The notes beneath the pieces were generated by a model that saw nothing but the letters and a program-made list of their open reading frames with translations, was not told the origin of the DNA and ran no database searches. From Sphingomonas colocasiae (GTDB lineage: Bacteria; Pseudomonadota; Alphaproteobacteria; Sphingomonadales; Sphingomonadaceae): a stretch of DNA of 64,000 nt. A program made the position numbers and the translations under genes. Below, in pieces: positions 1 to 8,856 of this stretch (the first letter of the stretch is position 1; each line of letters starts with the position of its first letter). Location of the stretch: the NCBI RefSeq assembly GCF_019880585.1, contig NZ_JAINVV010000003.1, forward strand, positions 124,001 to 188,000, read 5' to 3'.

Positions 1-612
1 CGCACAGCCTTCGGATTGGGTGCCCAGTTTCATCGTTCGTACGATCTTTCCGGAAACTCCGCCGCCGGAAATGTCGAGCGCCACCTGGTTGATCGTGCCG
101 TCCTTCACCACCATGAAAGCGTCGAGCGCATTGCCGCGCCGCGAAAGGCATATGCCATAGGCTTCACCGTTCCCTGCCGCGACGGAGCCCAGCGTCGCCA
201 GTTTCGCCGTGGCCGGATCGAGCCGAAACACGACCAGCCTGGCATTGGCGATATCGTTGCGATCGCTCGCCACAACGATGATGCCGGCAGCCCCCATGTC
301 GCGCAGATCGACATTGTTCACCCGGCCCGCATCGTTGAAGTCGCGCACCTTGCCATCCAGGCCGTAGACGTAGAGCCCGGCCTTTTTATCGGTGCCGACG
401 ATCAGGCTGGCGGCCGGGTCGGCGGCATTCCGCCAGATCGCGGGATCATCCGCCGCGTCGGCATTGGCGGTGCCGACCGGAACGGTTTCGCCGCGCGCCT
501 GAAGCGTCGCCGCCGGCGCCGCACGCGCGATACGGACCGCCACCGGTTCCTCGGCGGTTGCGCAGGCCGTGGCCAGCAGGGCCAGAGCGGGAACGAATTT
601 ACGGATCGTCAT
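1..612 (-). CDS. Beta-propeller phytase (3-phytase), C-terminus cut by window edge
   Basis: The protein releases phosphate from phytate outside the cytoplasm. Only the first ~204 residues lie in the window. The N-terminus reads as a signal peptide ending in LLATAC, so it may be a lipoprotein. Phytase-family motifs follow: DDPAIW near residue 55, LIVGTDKKAGLYVYGLDGK near 66-84, and KLGTQSEGCA close to the window edge. These are blade and calcium-site motifs of beta-propeller phytases. The ATG at 612 lies one base after the stop of the upstream phosphatase gene, so the two are probably translated from one message together with the TonB receptor at 2014-4836. Family identity is secure. Exact substrate is inferred. 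Confidence 0.88.
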   Translation of the reverse strand, partial: MTIRKFVPALALLATACATAEEPVAVRIARAAPAATLQARGETVPVGTANADAADDPAIWRNAADPAASLIVGTDKKAGLYVYGLDGKVRDFNDAGRVNNVDLRDMGAAGIIVVASDRNDIANARLVVFRLDPATAKLATLGSVAAGNGEAYGICLSRRGNALDAFMVVKDGTINQVALDISGGGVSGKIVRTMKLGTQSEGCA

Positions 613-613
613 T

Positions 614-2014
614 TCATTTTCCCCGCGCGCTGCAAGCACCGCCATCCGGCCCCGTTCCACCCGCGCATGTCCTGGCCGGGCCGATCCCCTCGATATCCGT
701 CAATGTCTTGCCGCCATCCGCCCGCCGTACAAGATCGAAGCCGTCATAAAGCCCGCCCGAAGTGGTGTAGGTGCGGAATTTCAGCCGATGAGGTTCGACA
801 TCGACCACCTGGTAAAGTTCGGTATCCTCGGCGACCCGGTCGGGCTGGCTGCGCGCGCGATCGTTCAGCGCATACATTTTCTGCCCGGTCACCGAGACCA
901 GATAGACCGGCCCCTGCGCCCTGCCTTGGGCACGCCGCGTTCGCCCGGCATCGCGACCGTCCTCCGCGGTCAGGCGACTGTAGCAATGGTCATGGCCCTG
1001 CAGCACCAGATCCACGTCATGCCTGTCGAAAACCGGTTTCCACGCGCTTTTGAGTTCGGCCGTGTCGTCTGGGCGCGCGCAGGTGAAGATCGGCTGATGG
1101 AAGATCACGACATTCCAGTTCGCCTTACTGGTGGAGAGGGCCTTGTCCAGCCAGTCAGCCTGCGCCCTGGCCGTTCCGAAATCGATCGCGGATGTGCCGT
1201 CCATCACGATGAAGCGAACACCCTGATAATCGACATGATAGGTCGTCGCCGCGGCTGCGGGGCTGCCATTGCCGGGCAAGGCGAAGCCCGCCGTCCAGTG
1301 CGGACCCAAATGCCTGGTCTCTCCGCCATCGGCAGCGACCGCATCGACATATTCATGGTTTCCGGTGGCCGGCAGCTGCGGCACGATGCTGAAATTATAG
1401 CCGCCGGCCTGCGTCCATTCGCCCCATTCGTCATCATGGACGAGATCGTCGCGTTGCGCGACAAGATCGCCGGCATGGACGACGAGCGCCGGCGTCGCGG
1501 TGGCATGGAAGGCCTGACGGATAACGCGCGAGGCGATGGGCAGGATGCCATTCTGGGTATCGCCGAAATAGAGGAAGCGGAACGGGCGCGGGTCGCGCGC
1601 GGCGGTCCGGAATTGCAGCCATTCGCTCCATCCCGCCGATCCCCTCACCCGATAGACATAGGGCGTATCGGGCGTCAGGCCGGAAAATCGCACCTGATGA
1701 TAGATCGCCCGTCCATTCTCGGTCGAGATCGGAATGCTCGTTCCCTGGACGGGCCTTGCCTTCACCGCGAGGCTGGGGCCGTCGATCGCCGGCGCGATCT
1801 CCGCCTCCGCCATCGGCTGATCGGTATCGGTGCGGAATGCGACGGCCATCTCGATCGCCGCATCCGCGCCCGTGCTCAGCACGATCCGGTCCGCCAGATT
1901 GCGTGCCGCATATGGGCGGCCCGGCGAATGCGGCACGGCGGGCTTGTCCGGTTGCGCAACCGCCGGAAAGGCGATCGCGCAGCCGGCCAGGACGGCTCCG
2001 ATTCTCAATCGCAT
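614..2014 (-). CDS. Secreted calcineurin-like (purple acid type) metallophosphoesterase
   Basis: 466 aa with an N-terminal signal peptide (cleavage near AVAQ, residue 21). A fibronectin-III-like N-terminal domain (about 35-138, ending in TPYVYRVRG and LQFRTA) precedes the metallophosphoesterase domain. Metal-binding motifs are visible: GDTQ at 151-154, GDLV at 182-185, GNHE at 218-221, the His in IFHQP at 306, and GHDH at 340-343. The usual Tyr of plant purple acid phosphatases after the first motif is not seen, so generic phosphodiesterase activity is possible. Its ATG overlaps the TonB receptor stop by one base (TGATG) and its stop is one base before the phytase start, so the three form a tight operon. 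The likely role is stripping phosphate from organic phosphoesters in the periplasm or outside the cell. Confidence 0.9.
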   Translation of the reverse strand: MRLRIGAVLAGCAIAFPAVAQPDKPAVPHSPGRPYAARNLADRIVLSTGADAAIEMAVAFRTDTDQPMAEAEIAPAIDGPSLAVKARPVQGTSIPISTENGRAIYHQVRFSGLTPDTPYVYRVRGSAGWSEWLQFRTAARDPRPFRFLYFGDTQNGILPIASRVIRQAFHATATPALVVHAGDLVAQRDDLVHDDEWGEWTQAGGYNFSIVPQLPATGNHEYVDAVAADGGETRHLGPHWTAGFALPGNGSPAAAATTYHVDYQGVRFIVMDGTSAIDFGTARAQADWLDKALSTSKANWNVVIFHQPIFTCARPDDTAELKSAWKPVFDRHDVDLVLQGHDHCYSRLTAEDGRDAGRTRRAQGRAQGPVYLVSVTGQKMYALNDRARSQPDRVAEDTELYQVVDVEPHRLKFRTYTTSGGLYDGFDLVRRADGGKTLTDIEGIGPARTCAGGTGPDGGACSARGK

Positions 2015-4836
2015 CAGAAATTCGCCGTCACGCCGAACTTCGCCGTCCAGCTATATTCCTCATATTGAAGCAGGCGGCGCGATCCGCCGAAATTCTGATA
2101 GGCGAAATAGGGTTCGTCGGTGACGTTCACCCATTCCGCGAACAGACGCACATTGTCCGTAATGCGGTATTTCGCGCTCAGGTCGAGCTGGAAATGACTG
2201 GCGACATAGCGGTCCTCATTCGCCTTGCCGCCCACCTCGTCGAGATATTTGTCGCGATAGGTGCCGGCGATGCGCAGGCTGAGCGGCCCCTTTTCGTAAC
2301 CGAGCACCGCATTGAACGTGTGCTTCGACGAGGCCGGCAGCGAAACGCGGCGCGGATCGGTGATGTCGCCATCGGTGAAGACGGTGCCCTTCGCGTCGGT
2401 ATAGGTATAGTTGAACTGCGCGAGCAGGCCGTCGAACGGCGACGGCAGGAAGCCGAATGCCTGACTGTAGCTGAACTCGAAACCCTTGATCTTCGCGCTT
2501 TCGCCATTGATCGACGTGGTGCCTTCGTCCAGCGTGATGCCGTTGTACACCACATCCTGGATCGTCTGATCGACGATATAGTCCTTGATATCCTTGTAGA
2601 AAAAGCCCGCGGAGATCGCGCTGTTCTTGCCGAAATAATATTCGATCGAAAGATCGGCATTCCACGCCCGATAGGGTTTCAGATCGGGATTGCCGAATTC
2701 CCCTTCATTATCCTCGATCACCGCGCGGGGCGCCAACCTGGACAGCTTGGGGCGCACGAGATTCTTGTAGCCTGCGGCACGCAGGACAAGATTGCGAACC
2801 GGCTCGTATCGCACCGTCAGGCTGGGCAGCCAGTCGGTATAGCTGCGCTTGAAGGATTGCGGCGAGACGAGAACCGCTTCCTCCTGCGTGACGTTGCCCT
2901 CGTCATCCTCCTCCTCCGGCACGATGGTGACGATGTTGCCGGTGATGCTGTTCCTGGTCCGCTCCATGCGGAGGCCACCGACGACACGCAGCGTCGCACT
3001 GTCCCAGCGACCGAGAAGATAGGCGGCCGTCACATCCTCGTCGACGCGATAGTCCGATTCCGCCGACGCCGTCGCGGTATCGATCGGATCGAGTTCGAAA
3101 TCGCCGAGATTGTCCCGGAAGATCGGCCGGAAACTGGCCTTGGCGGGCACGGGATCGATCAGCGCAAGTCCGTAATCCTGCTTGCCCAGCACATCGGCGA
3201 GCGTCAGATCGCCATCATAGCCGTCATAGATGTCGAACTGGCCGTCATAGGACTTCTTGCGCCAGCGCGCCTTCGCGCCAGCCTGGACGGTGAACTCGCC
3301 GCCTTCGACCGCAAAAGCGCGCGACACATCGGCTCTGAGCGCCCATTCCCGATCCTGCGAGGCGCTGCGCGTGGTCCGTTCGACCTTGTCGAATTCGTAT
3401 TTGCCGGGATTGAGGAAATCGGCCTGGCCGGTGGTGATGGCATAGCCGGTGTAATTGGCCTTGCCGTAATCGAACACGACACCAAGCTGGCCGGGATCCT
3501 CGAACTTCTGCTCGAATACCACCGGGTCGATCGAACCGCGCTCATTCTCCGTCGATTTGGCGTAGCTGGCCGAATAGGTGATCTTCCATGGGCCTGTCTC
3601 GGTTTCGCCGCCTGCCGAAAGCGAGCGAATCTTCTGCGACTCGAAGCGATCCTTCAGGTCGCGCTGAACGCTGATCTCGCCATCGTCCGAACGGAAAGTC
3701 GCGCTGCTCGCGGTGCCGCTGCTCGGCGCCTCGTCCATCTCGAAGATCAGGCGACGGCGATATTCCTGATCGTCGAACTGGCTGTAAAGGCCGCGTGCAT
3801 AGAGCTTGGTCGTGTCGCCGACGCGGAAGTCGAAGCCGAGCGACGCGCTGATGCGTTCGCGCGTGACGTCATAGTCGCGATACTCCACGGTATCGGCATA
3901 GACGATGCCGTCATCCTCGCCCCAGCCGTCCATCTCCATATTGTCGGTCGCGAACTTGCGCCGATAATAGGAAAGGCCGCCCGCGACGCCGACATTCTCG
4001 CCGAGCTTGGCCGAGAAATCGACGCTGCCCTTTGGCGAGAATTCGTTGATCAGGTCGTTGTAGCTGCCCTCCGCGCTCACCTTGAACAGGTTCTTCTTGC
4101 GATCGAAGGCGCTGGTCGTGTTGATCTCGATGGAGGCGCCGATCGTGTCTGCATCCATGTCCGGGGTCAGCGATTTCTTGACCTCGATCGATTCGATCAG
4201 GTCGCTCGAGATCACGTCGAGCGCGACCGAGCGGACATCGGATTCGGGCGCCGGCAGGCGCACGCCGTTGACTGATGCGGCATTGAGCTCCGGATCGAGA
4301 CCGCGAACCGATACGAAACGCCCTTCGCCCTGATCGTTGAGGATGTTCACGCCGGGCAGGCGGCGGAGTGATTCCGCGACATTCTGATCGGGAAACTGGC
4401 CGATGCCGTCGCGCGTGAGAACGCTTTCGACACCGTCCGCGGCACGCTGGCGCGACAGCGAGCTCGAGAGATTCGCCTGCTGACCGATCACCAGAATGTC
4501 GCTGCCAGCCGCTCCCATGCTGAACGAGACCGTCGCGGGCGTACCTTCGACGACGGTCACCTTCTCGGCCGCCTCGTCCGCGCCGGCATAGCGCGCGATG
4601 ACCGTGTAGCTGCCCGCCGGAACGTCGGGGAAACGAAAGCTGCCATCGGCCGCCGCCTCGGTGGTTCGGCCAAGCTCGACGATCGTGATCTCCGTGCCCT
4701 GCAAGGCGCGGGTGCCGCTGGCATCGACAACGCCGCCACGCAGGGTTTCGGCATGAGCCACGCCGGCGAGCATCGTGGTCGACAGCAGGGTTGCGGCGAG
4801 CAGGCCGCCACGGCGGGCGACGGAATGGAATTTCAT
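2014..4836 (-). CDS. TonB-dependent receptor with carboxypeptidase-regulatory-like N-domain
   Basis: 940 aa outer-membrane gated channel. A signal peptide (residues 1-29, ending GVAHAE) is followed by a CarboxypepD_reg-like beta-sandwich (about 32-108, GGVVDASGTRALQG... to VVEGTPATVSF). A plug domain begins near 120, with QNVAESLRRLPGVNI and VSVRGLDPELNA. The beta-barrel ends in the aromatic residue of GVTANF, as expected for barrel assembly. It is the first gene of an operon with a phosphoesterase and a phytase. This suggests it imports an inositol-phosphate breakdown product or another organophosphate, but specificity cannot be read from the sequence. Start ATG at 4836 is preceded by GGTCTATCC with only a weak ribosome site. 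Confidence 0.92.
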   Translation of the reverse strand: MKFHSVARRGGLLAATLLSTTMLAGVAHAETLRGGVVDASGTRALQGTEITIVELGRTTEAAADGSFRFPDVPAGSYTVIARYAGADEAAEKVTVVEGTPATVSFSMGAAGSDILVIGQQANLSSSLSRQRAADGVESVLTRDGIGQFPDQNVAESLRRLPGVNILNDQGEGRFVSVRGLDPELNAASVNGVRLPAPESDVRSVALDVISSDLIESIEVKKSLTPDMDADTIGASIEINTTSAFDRKKNLFKVSAEGSYNDLINEFSPKGSVDFSAKLGENVGVAGGLSYYRRKFATDNMEMDGWGEDDGIVYADTVEYRDYDVTRERISASLGFDFRVGDTTKLYARGLYSQFDDQEYRRRLIFEMDEAPSSGTASSATFRSDDGEISVQRDLKDRFESQKIRSLSAGGETETGPWKITYSASYAKSTENERGSIDPVVFEQKFEDPGQLGVVFDYGKANYTGYAITTGQADFLNPGKYEFDKVERTTRSASQDREWALRADVSRAFAVEGGEFTVQAGAKARWRKKSYDGQFDIYDGYDGDLTLADVLGKQDYGLALIDPVPAKASFRPIFRDNLGDFELDPIDTATASAESDYRVDEDVTAAYLLGRWDSATLRVVGGLRMERTRNSITGNIVTIVPEEEDDEGNVTQEEAVLVSPQSFKRSYTDWLPSLTVRYEPVRNLVLRAAGYKNLVRPKLSRLAPRAVIEDNEGEFGNPDLKPYRAWNADLSIEYYFGKNSAISAGFFYKDIKDYIVDQTIQDVVYNGITLDEGTTSINGESAKIKGFEFSYSQAFGFLPSPFDGLLAQFNYTYTDAKGTVFTDGDITDPRRVSLPASSKHTFNAVLGYEKGPLSLRIAGTYRDKYLDEVGGKANEDRYVASHFQLDLSAKYRITDNVRLFAEWVNVTDEPYFAYQNFGGSRRLLQYEEYSWTAKFGVTANF

Positions 4837-4944
4837 GGATAGACCCCTGGTTGGATTCGCGGATCGGAATCCTTTTCGGGGCCGCCGCTATCCGGCGGTG
4901 GTGACGTGCACCTTGCGCATCGAAGTCAGTTCGGTTGCGATCAT

Positions 4945-4962
4945 ATGACGGCTGCGCGTCAC
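4945..4962 (-). promoter_or_regulatory. Possible degenerate Pho box upstream of the phosphate operon
   Basis: On the minus strand the 18 bases read GTGACGC-GCAG-CCGTCAT. They lie about 110 bases upstream of the TonB receptor start. The second heptamer matches the PhoB half-site CTGTCAT at 6 of 7 positions and the spacer is the expected 4 bases. The first heptamer matches poorly (3 of 7). The site is listed because the operon is a plausible Pho regulon member. On sequence alone it is weak. Confidence 0.2.
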
Positions 4963-5144
4963 CCGGGCATCTTGAGCGCCAGCGCGATGAAGATCATCGT
5001 CGCGACGATCCCGATCAGCGAAAGCGACGTCCATGGCATGAAACCGACCCGATCGGGGTCGGATCGGCGCTGGCGCTTCCAGTCGGCGAAGCTCGAAAAT
5101 GCGGCCAGCGCGGCGGACGCCCCCGCCATCGTCCAGAGTTGCAC
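4959..5144 (-). CDS. Small two-helix membrane protein, unknown function
   Basis: 61 aa starting at a GTG (5144) with a purine-rich ribosome site, AGGGGAC, about 7 bases upstream. Two hydrophobic segments are visible: a short one near residues 5-18 (MAGASAALAAFSSF) and a stronger one near 40-57 (SLSLIGIVATMIFIALAL). A charged loop between them contains WKRQRRSDPDR. It is transcribed divergently from the methyltransferase at 5204 and precedes the phosphate operon on the same strand with a 122-base gap. I do not recognise a function. Small proteins of this layout are common in sphingomonads. Confidence 0.6.
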   Translation of the reverse strand: MQLWTMAGASAALAAFSSFADWKRQRRSDPDRVGFMPWTSLSLIGIVATMIFIALALKMPG

Positions 5145-5203
5145 TTGCCAGTCCCCTTCGCCGTCGCCAATGTTCGTCGCACCCAGATAGGAGAGGAATC
5201 GAG

Positions 5204-6010
5204 ATGCGAAAGACCCTGATGCTTTCCGCGCTGCTGATCGGCATCGGCGCCCCCGCCGCCGCCCAGCATCAAGGCCATGCCGGCCACATGATCGCTCCCT
5301 CCCCCGCGCTGACGGCTGCCGTCGCGGCGCCGACGCGGACCGATGCCAACCGCGCCCGCGATCAATATCGCCATCCGGCCGAAACCCTGGCCTTTTTCGG
5401 GGTCAAGCCGGGCGATACGGTGATCGAGGTCCAGCCCGGCGGCGGCTGGTATACCGAGATCCTGGCGCCGTATCTGAAGGCCAAGGGCTCGCTTGTCCTG
5501 GCGCAGGCCCCCGGCAAGGGCAGGGATACGCTGGCGGAGAAGCTCGGCACCGATGCGGCGACCTATGGCAAGGTGAAATGGACCGGATTGCCGGTCGACG
5601 ATGTCGCGCCGGGCAGCGTCGATGCGATCCTGACCTTCCGCAACGTCCATAATTTCATCATGCGCGGCGGCACCGCCGCCGATGATATCTTCGCCAGCTT
5701 CTTCAAGTCGCTGAAGCCCGGCGGCGTCCTGGGCATCGTCGATCACCGGCTGCCCGAAAGCCGCGATTCCGCGCTGGAGAAGACCAGCGGATATCTGAAG
5801 CGCTCGACGGTTGTGGCGCTTGCGGAAAAGGCGGGCTTCAAGCTGGCGGGCGAAAGCGAGATCAACGCCAATTCCAAGGACACGGCGGACTGGGAGAAAG
5901 GCGTCTGGACGCTGCCCCCCACCTATCGCAACGGCGAAGTCGACAAGGCCAAATATGCCGCGATCGGCGAAAGCGACCGCATGACGCTGAAATTCGTGAA
6001 GCCCAAATGA
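5204..6010 (+). CDS. Exported class I SAM-dependent methyltransferase-like protein
   Basis: 268 aa. The first 20 residues form a clear Sec signal peptide (LLIGIGAPAAA, then QHQGHAGH), unusual for a methyltransferase since SAM is cytoplasmic. Motif I of the Rossmann fold is at 71-85 (DTVIEVQPGGGWYTE). The GGXLGIVDHR-type strand (GGVLGIVDHRLPES) lies near 176-189. The start at 5204 is fixed by AGGAGAGG 8 bases upstream and by the signal peptide. A family of periplasmic methyltransferase-fold proteins with this layout is common in proteobacteria. Its substrate is unknown and catalysis is not proven. A strong terminator follows at 6056. Confidence 0.82.
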   Translation: MRKTLMLSALLIGIGAPAAAQHQGHAGHMIAPSPALTAAVAAPTRTDANRARDQYRHPAETLAFFGVKPGDTVIEVQPGGGWYTEILAPYLKAKGSLVLAQAPGKGRDTLAEKLGTDAATYGKVKWTGLPVDDVAPGSVDAILTFRNVHNFIMRGGTAADDIFASFFKSLKPGGVLGIVDHRLPESRDSALEKTSGYLKRSTVVALAEKAGFKLAGESEINANSKDTADWEKGVWTLPPTYRNGEVDKAKYAAIGESDRMTLKFVKPK

Positions 6011-6055
6011 CGCCAAGGCCCCTCTCTTTTGAAGGAAGGGCACGGGGTGGACGAG

Positions 6056-6084
6056 AAGCCGGGGTTCGACACCCCGGCTTTTCT
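6056..6084 (+). terminator. Rho-independent terminator after the methyltransferase gene
   Basis: A perfect 7-bp stem, GCCGGGG (6058-6064) and CCCCGGC (6072-6078), flanks the loop TTCGACA and is followed by TTTTCTTTT. It lies 47 bases after the stop codon at 6010 and before the end of the convergent ligD gene, so it may also help to stop ligD transcripts. Confidence 0.85.
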
Positions 6085-6124
6085 TTTGGCGCCGGCCCCT
6101 CCCCTGAAAGGAAGGGGTTCGAGA

Positions 6125-8725
6125 TCAGATATCCGGCAGCACCTGCGCTGCCTCTCCCCATCCCTGCAGCACCGCCGAGCCGGCCCGCTTGAGCAGCGCC
6201 TTCACATCCTTGACCGAATAGAGCCCGGCGCTTTCTACGGTTTTCAGTTCCGACCAGTTCAACGGCACCGCGACCGGCGCCCCGGGGCGCGCGCGCGCCG
6301 AATACGGCAGGATCGCCGTCGCACCCCGCTGGTTGCGTAGCCAGTCGATAAAGATCAGGCCCTTGCGCTTGGCCTTGGACATGGTCGCGATGAAGCGTTC
6401 GGGTTCCGCCTGGGCCAGCGAAAGCGCGAAACGCTGTGCGAAATCCTTGACCTCTGGCCATTTCGCCTTCGGCGTCAGCGGGACCACGACGTGGATGCCC
6501 TTGCCGCCCGAAAGCATCGCGAAACTCGCCAGCCCGATCTCTTCCAGCGTGCTGCGGATATCATCGGCGGCCTTCTTCACATCGTCGAAACCCACCGCGG
6601 GATCGGGATCGAGATCGAAGATCAGCCGGTCGGGCTTTTCGATGTCGGAAACCGAAGCCCCCCAGCCATGAAATTCAATGGTCCCCATCTGGACGCAAGC
6701 GAGCAATCCAACGATCGTTTCGACATAGAGATAGGGTTCGACGCCGCCGTCCTTTTCGCGAATGTCGAGATGGCGCACCGCCTCTCCGAAACTACCGGCA
6801 TCATGCTTCTGGAAAAAGCATTTCTTCGCACGCCCCTGCGGGCAGCGGACCAGGCTGATCGGCCTGCCGAGCGCCCAGGGCGCCATGGCGGGGCCGATCG
6901 CCTCGTAATAGTCGGCAAGGTCGCCCTTGGTCACCTTCGCCTCGGGAAAGATCAGGCGGTCGCGATTTGTGATCCTGACGAGGTCTTCCTCATCCAGCCT
7001 GCCCGGTTTCTCCAGCGACACCTGCCCGCCCTCCTTGTCCTCGCGCAATCCGAGAAAACTTGCGTGACGCACCACCTTGTCGGCGGTGAATTCTGCGAAG
7101 GCGACTTCGGCGACCAGTTTCGGCGTCACCCAGTGGCCGCCACGCGCGATCGCGCGCGGAATCTCGACCGCAGGGGTTTTGCGCTCGATCCGGGCAAGAC
7201 GAGCCATCAGATCGTTCGAATTGTCGGCGTTGAAGCCGGTTCCGACCTTTCCGGCATAGCGGAGCTGACCATCCTCGCGCGTGCCGAGATAGAGCGATCT
7301 CAGGCTTCGCCCGCCGGCGGTGGACGGCAGCCAGCCGAGGATCACGAACTCCTGCCGCCGCGTGCACTTCACCTTGAGCCACGCCCTGGTCCGGCCGCCG
7401 CGATAGGGGGCATCGGCCTTTTTCGAGACGACGCCTTCCTGCCCCGCCCCGCACATAGCATCGAACAGGCGTTCGCCGGATCCGAGGACATGTTCGGCAT
7501 AGACGATCGGAGGCCTCGCATCGGCCAGCAATGCGGCCAGCTTCTCCTTGCGCGCGATATTGGGTGTTTTCGTCAGATCCCGGCCCTGCAACGACAACAG
7601 ATCGAAGGCGAAGAAGGTAAATCCCTGCCGGTCCTCGCGAAGCGCCGCCTGCAACGCCGAGAAATCGGGGTTTCCTTCCCTGTTCAGCATCACGATCTCG
7701 CCGTCGATCAGCGACGCCGGCAGATCCAGCGCCTGCGCCGCTTCGGCGATCCCCGAAAACCTGTCGGTCCAGTCCAGGCCCGTGCGCGTATGGATCCTCA
7801 CCTTGCCGCCACCGATCGCCAGCAGGCAGCGATAGCCGTCATATTTCATCTCGTGGAACCAGCCATTGCCGGTAGGCGCATGATCGACGAGCGTCGCTTT
7901 CTGCACCGCACGAAAAGCGGGAAGTCTCCCCGTTCCCCTTCCCTTGTCATTCCCGCGAACGGCTCTCCCGAGCGCGGTCGAGGGGCGGGAAGCCAGGGCC
8001 ACCGAACGCGATTCTGCCGCCCCCGGCGCCGCACTGGATCCCCGCGTTCGCGGGGATGACGCAGCGGCTTGCGTTGCCTTTTCCGCCTTCTTCATCGCCG
8101 CGTCGAAGGCCTTGCCGCGCTTGCCCTTCAGCGAAACGGGTTTCGCGCCGCGGGCGATCTCCGCCATCGAGCGTCCCGTCTCCACGCTCGTCAGCGCATG
8201 CGCGACCAGATCGTCACTGCCGCCGGCATGGGCATCATCCAGCTTGCGGAGCAGCCAGTTTTCCCGTTTTTCACCGGCGCGCGGCTTGAGGCGGATCAGC
8301 AGCCATTCGCCCTTCATCCGCTCGCCATCAAGCGTGAAATGCAGATGCCCCTGCTCAAGCGTCTTGCGTGGATCCTTGCCGGGTGCAGGCGTCCATGTGC
8401 CCCGATCCCACAGCATGACGGTGCCACCGCCATATTCGCCCTTGGGGATCGTTCCCTCGAAGCTGGCATAGCTGAGGGGGTGATCCTCGGTGCGGACCGC
8501 CAGCCTTTTGTCATCGGGATCGAGGCTCGGCCCGCGCGTGACCGCCCAGCTCTTCAGCACGCCGTCCAGTTCCAGCCGGAAATCCCAGTGCAGACGGGTG
8601 GCATCATGCTTCTGCACCATGAAGCCGTTTCCCCGCGCCCTTCCCTTCCTGCCCGCCGGCTCCGCCGTTTTCGCGAAGTCGCGCTTGGCGTTATAGGTGG
8701 CAAGGGGATCGGCTGCGCGCGGCAT
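6125..8725 (-). CDS. ligD: ATP-dependent DNA ligase D (phosphoesterase-ligase-polymerase)
   Basis: 866 aa multifunctional enzyme of bacterial non-homologous end joining. Domains run in the Pseudomonas order. The 3'-phosphoesterase spans about 20-200, with QKHDATRLHWDFRLE at 38-52 and DHPLSYASFEGTIP at 81-94. The ligase spans about 275-560, with the nucleotidyl-accepting lysine K294 in KYDGYR. The primase-like polymerase spans about 575-850, with the catalytic pair in FDLDPDP and the motif SGGKGIHVVVPL. The phosphoesterase-ligase linker (about 221-260) is encoded by a palindromic repeat element and looks unlike the rest of the protein. The ku gene lies 131 bases upstream on the same strand. 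ligD and ku together form a two-component NHEJ system. Confidence 0.96.
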   Translation of the reverse strand: MPRAADPLATYNAKRDFAKTAEPAGRKGRARGNGFMVQKHDATRLHWDFRLELDGVLKSWAVTRGPSLDPDDKRLAVRTEDHPLSYASFEGTIPKGEYGGGTVMLWDRGTWTPAPGKDPRKTLEQGHLHFTLDGERMKGEWLLIRLKPRAGEKRENWLLRKLDDAHAGGSDDLVAHALTSVETGRSMAEIARGAKPVSLKGKRGKAFDAAMKKAEKATQAAASSPRTRGSSAAPGAAESRSVALASRPSTALGRAVRGNDKGRGTGRLPAFRAVQKATLVDHAPTGNGWFHEMKYDGYRCLLAIGGGKVRIHTRTGLDWTDRFSGIAEAAQALDLPASLIDGEIVMLNREGNPDFSALQAALREDRQGFTFFAFDLLSLQGRDLTKTPNIARKEKLAALLADARPPIVYAEHVLGSGERLFDAMCGAGQEGVVSKKADAPYRGGRTRAWLKVKCTRRQEFVILGWLPSTAGGRSLRSLYLGTREDGQLRYAGKVGTGFNADNSNDLMARLARIERKTPAVEIPRAIARGGHWVTPKLVAEVAFAEFTADKVVRHASFLGLREDKEGGQVSLEKPGRLDEEDLVRITNRDRLIFPEAKVTKGDLADYYEAIGPAMAPWALGRPISLVRCPQGRAKKCFFQKHDAGSFGEAVRHLDIREKDGGVEPYLYVETIVGLLACVQMGTIEFHGWGASVSDIEKPDRLIFDLDPDPAVGFDDVKKAADDIRSTLEEIGLASFAMLSGGKGIHVVVPLTPKAKWPEVKDFAQRFALSLAQAEPERFIATMSKAKRKGLIFIDWLRNQRGATAILPYSARARPGAPVAVPLNWSELKTVESAGLYSVKDVKALLKRAGSAVLQGWGEAAQVLPDI
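7945..8060. repeat. Palindromic REP/MITE-like element inserted in frame in ligD
   Basis: The ~116-base element has inverted ends. GTCATTCCCGCGAACG (7946-7961) matches the complement of the end at 8045-8060 at 15 of 16 positions. The right end carries GGATCCCCGCGTTCGCGGGGAT, a hairpin shared with the intergenic repeats at 50469-50559. The reading frame stays open and encodes a low-complexity linker containing SSPRTRGSS. Peptides of this kind are the usual product when such repeats are translated. Confidence 0.8.
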
Positions 8726-8758
8726 GGGACTGGGTCAGCTCAATCCACGACCGGGGCC

Positions 8759-8837
8759 GTCACCCCGGCGAAAGCCGGCGTCTCCGGACGAGAAAGGCGC
8801 GATCAGGTTGGGAGATCCCGGCTTTCGCCGGGGTGAC
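8759..8837. repeat. Inverted palindromic repeat pair between ligD and ku
   Basis: Two inverted copies of GTCACCCCGGCGAAAGCCGG face each other, at 8759-8778 and 8818-8837, with ~39 bases between. Each copy is itself a short palindrome (CCGGC-GAAA-GCCGG). The element fills most of the 131-base ku-ligD gap and can fold as a long stem in the transcript, so it may affect ligD expression or message stability. It is a sequence variant of the repeat at 50589-50608. Confidence 0.8.
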
Positions 8838-8856
8838 GTGTAAGGCGGGCGCATCT

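Noticed and set aside
1756-4275. Long open frame on the plus strand (839 codons) opposite the TonB receptor
   Set aside because: It is the complement shadow of a GC-rich gene. The translation is Arg/Ile/Ala-rich with no domain, while the minus strand encodes a complete receptor.
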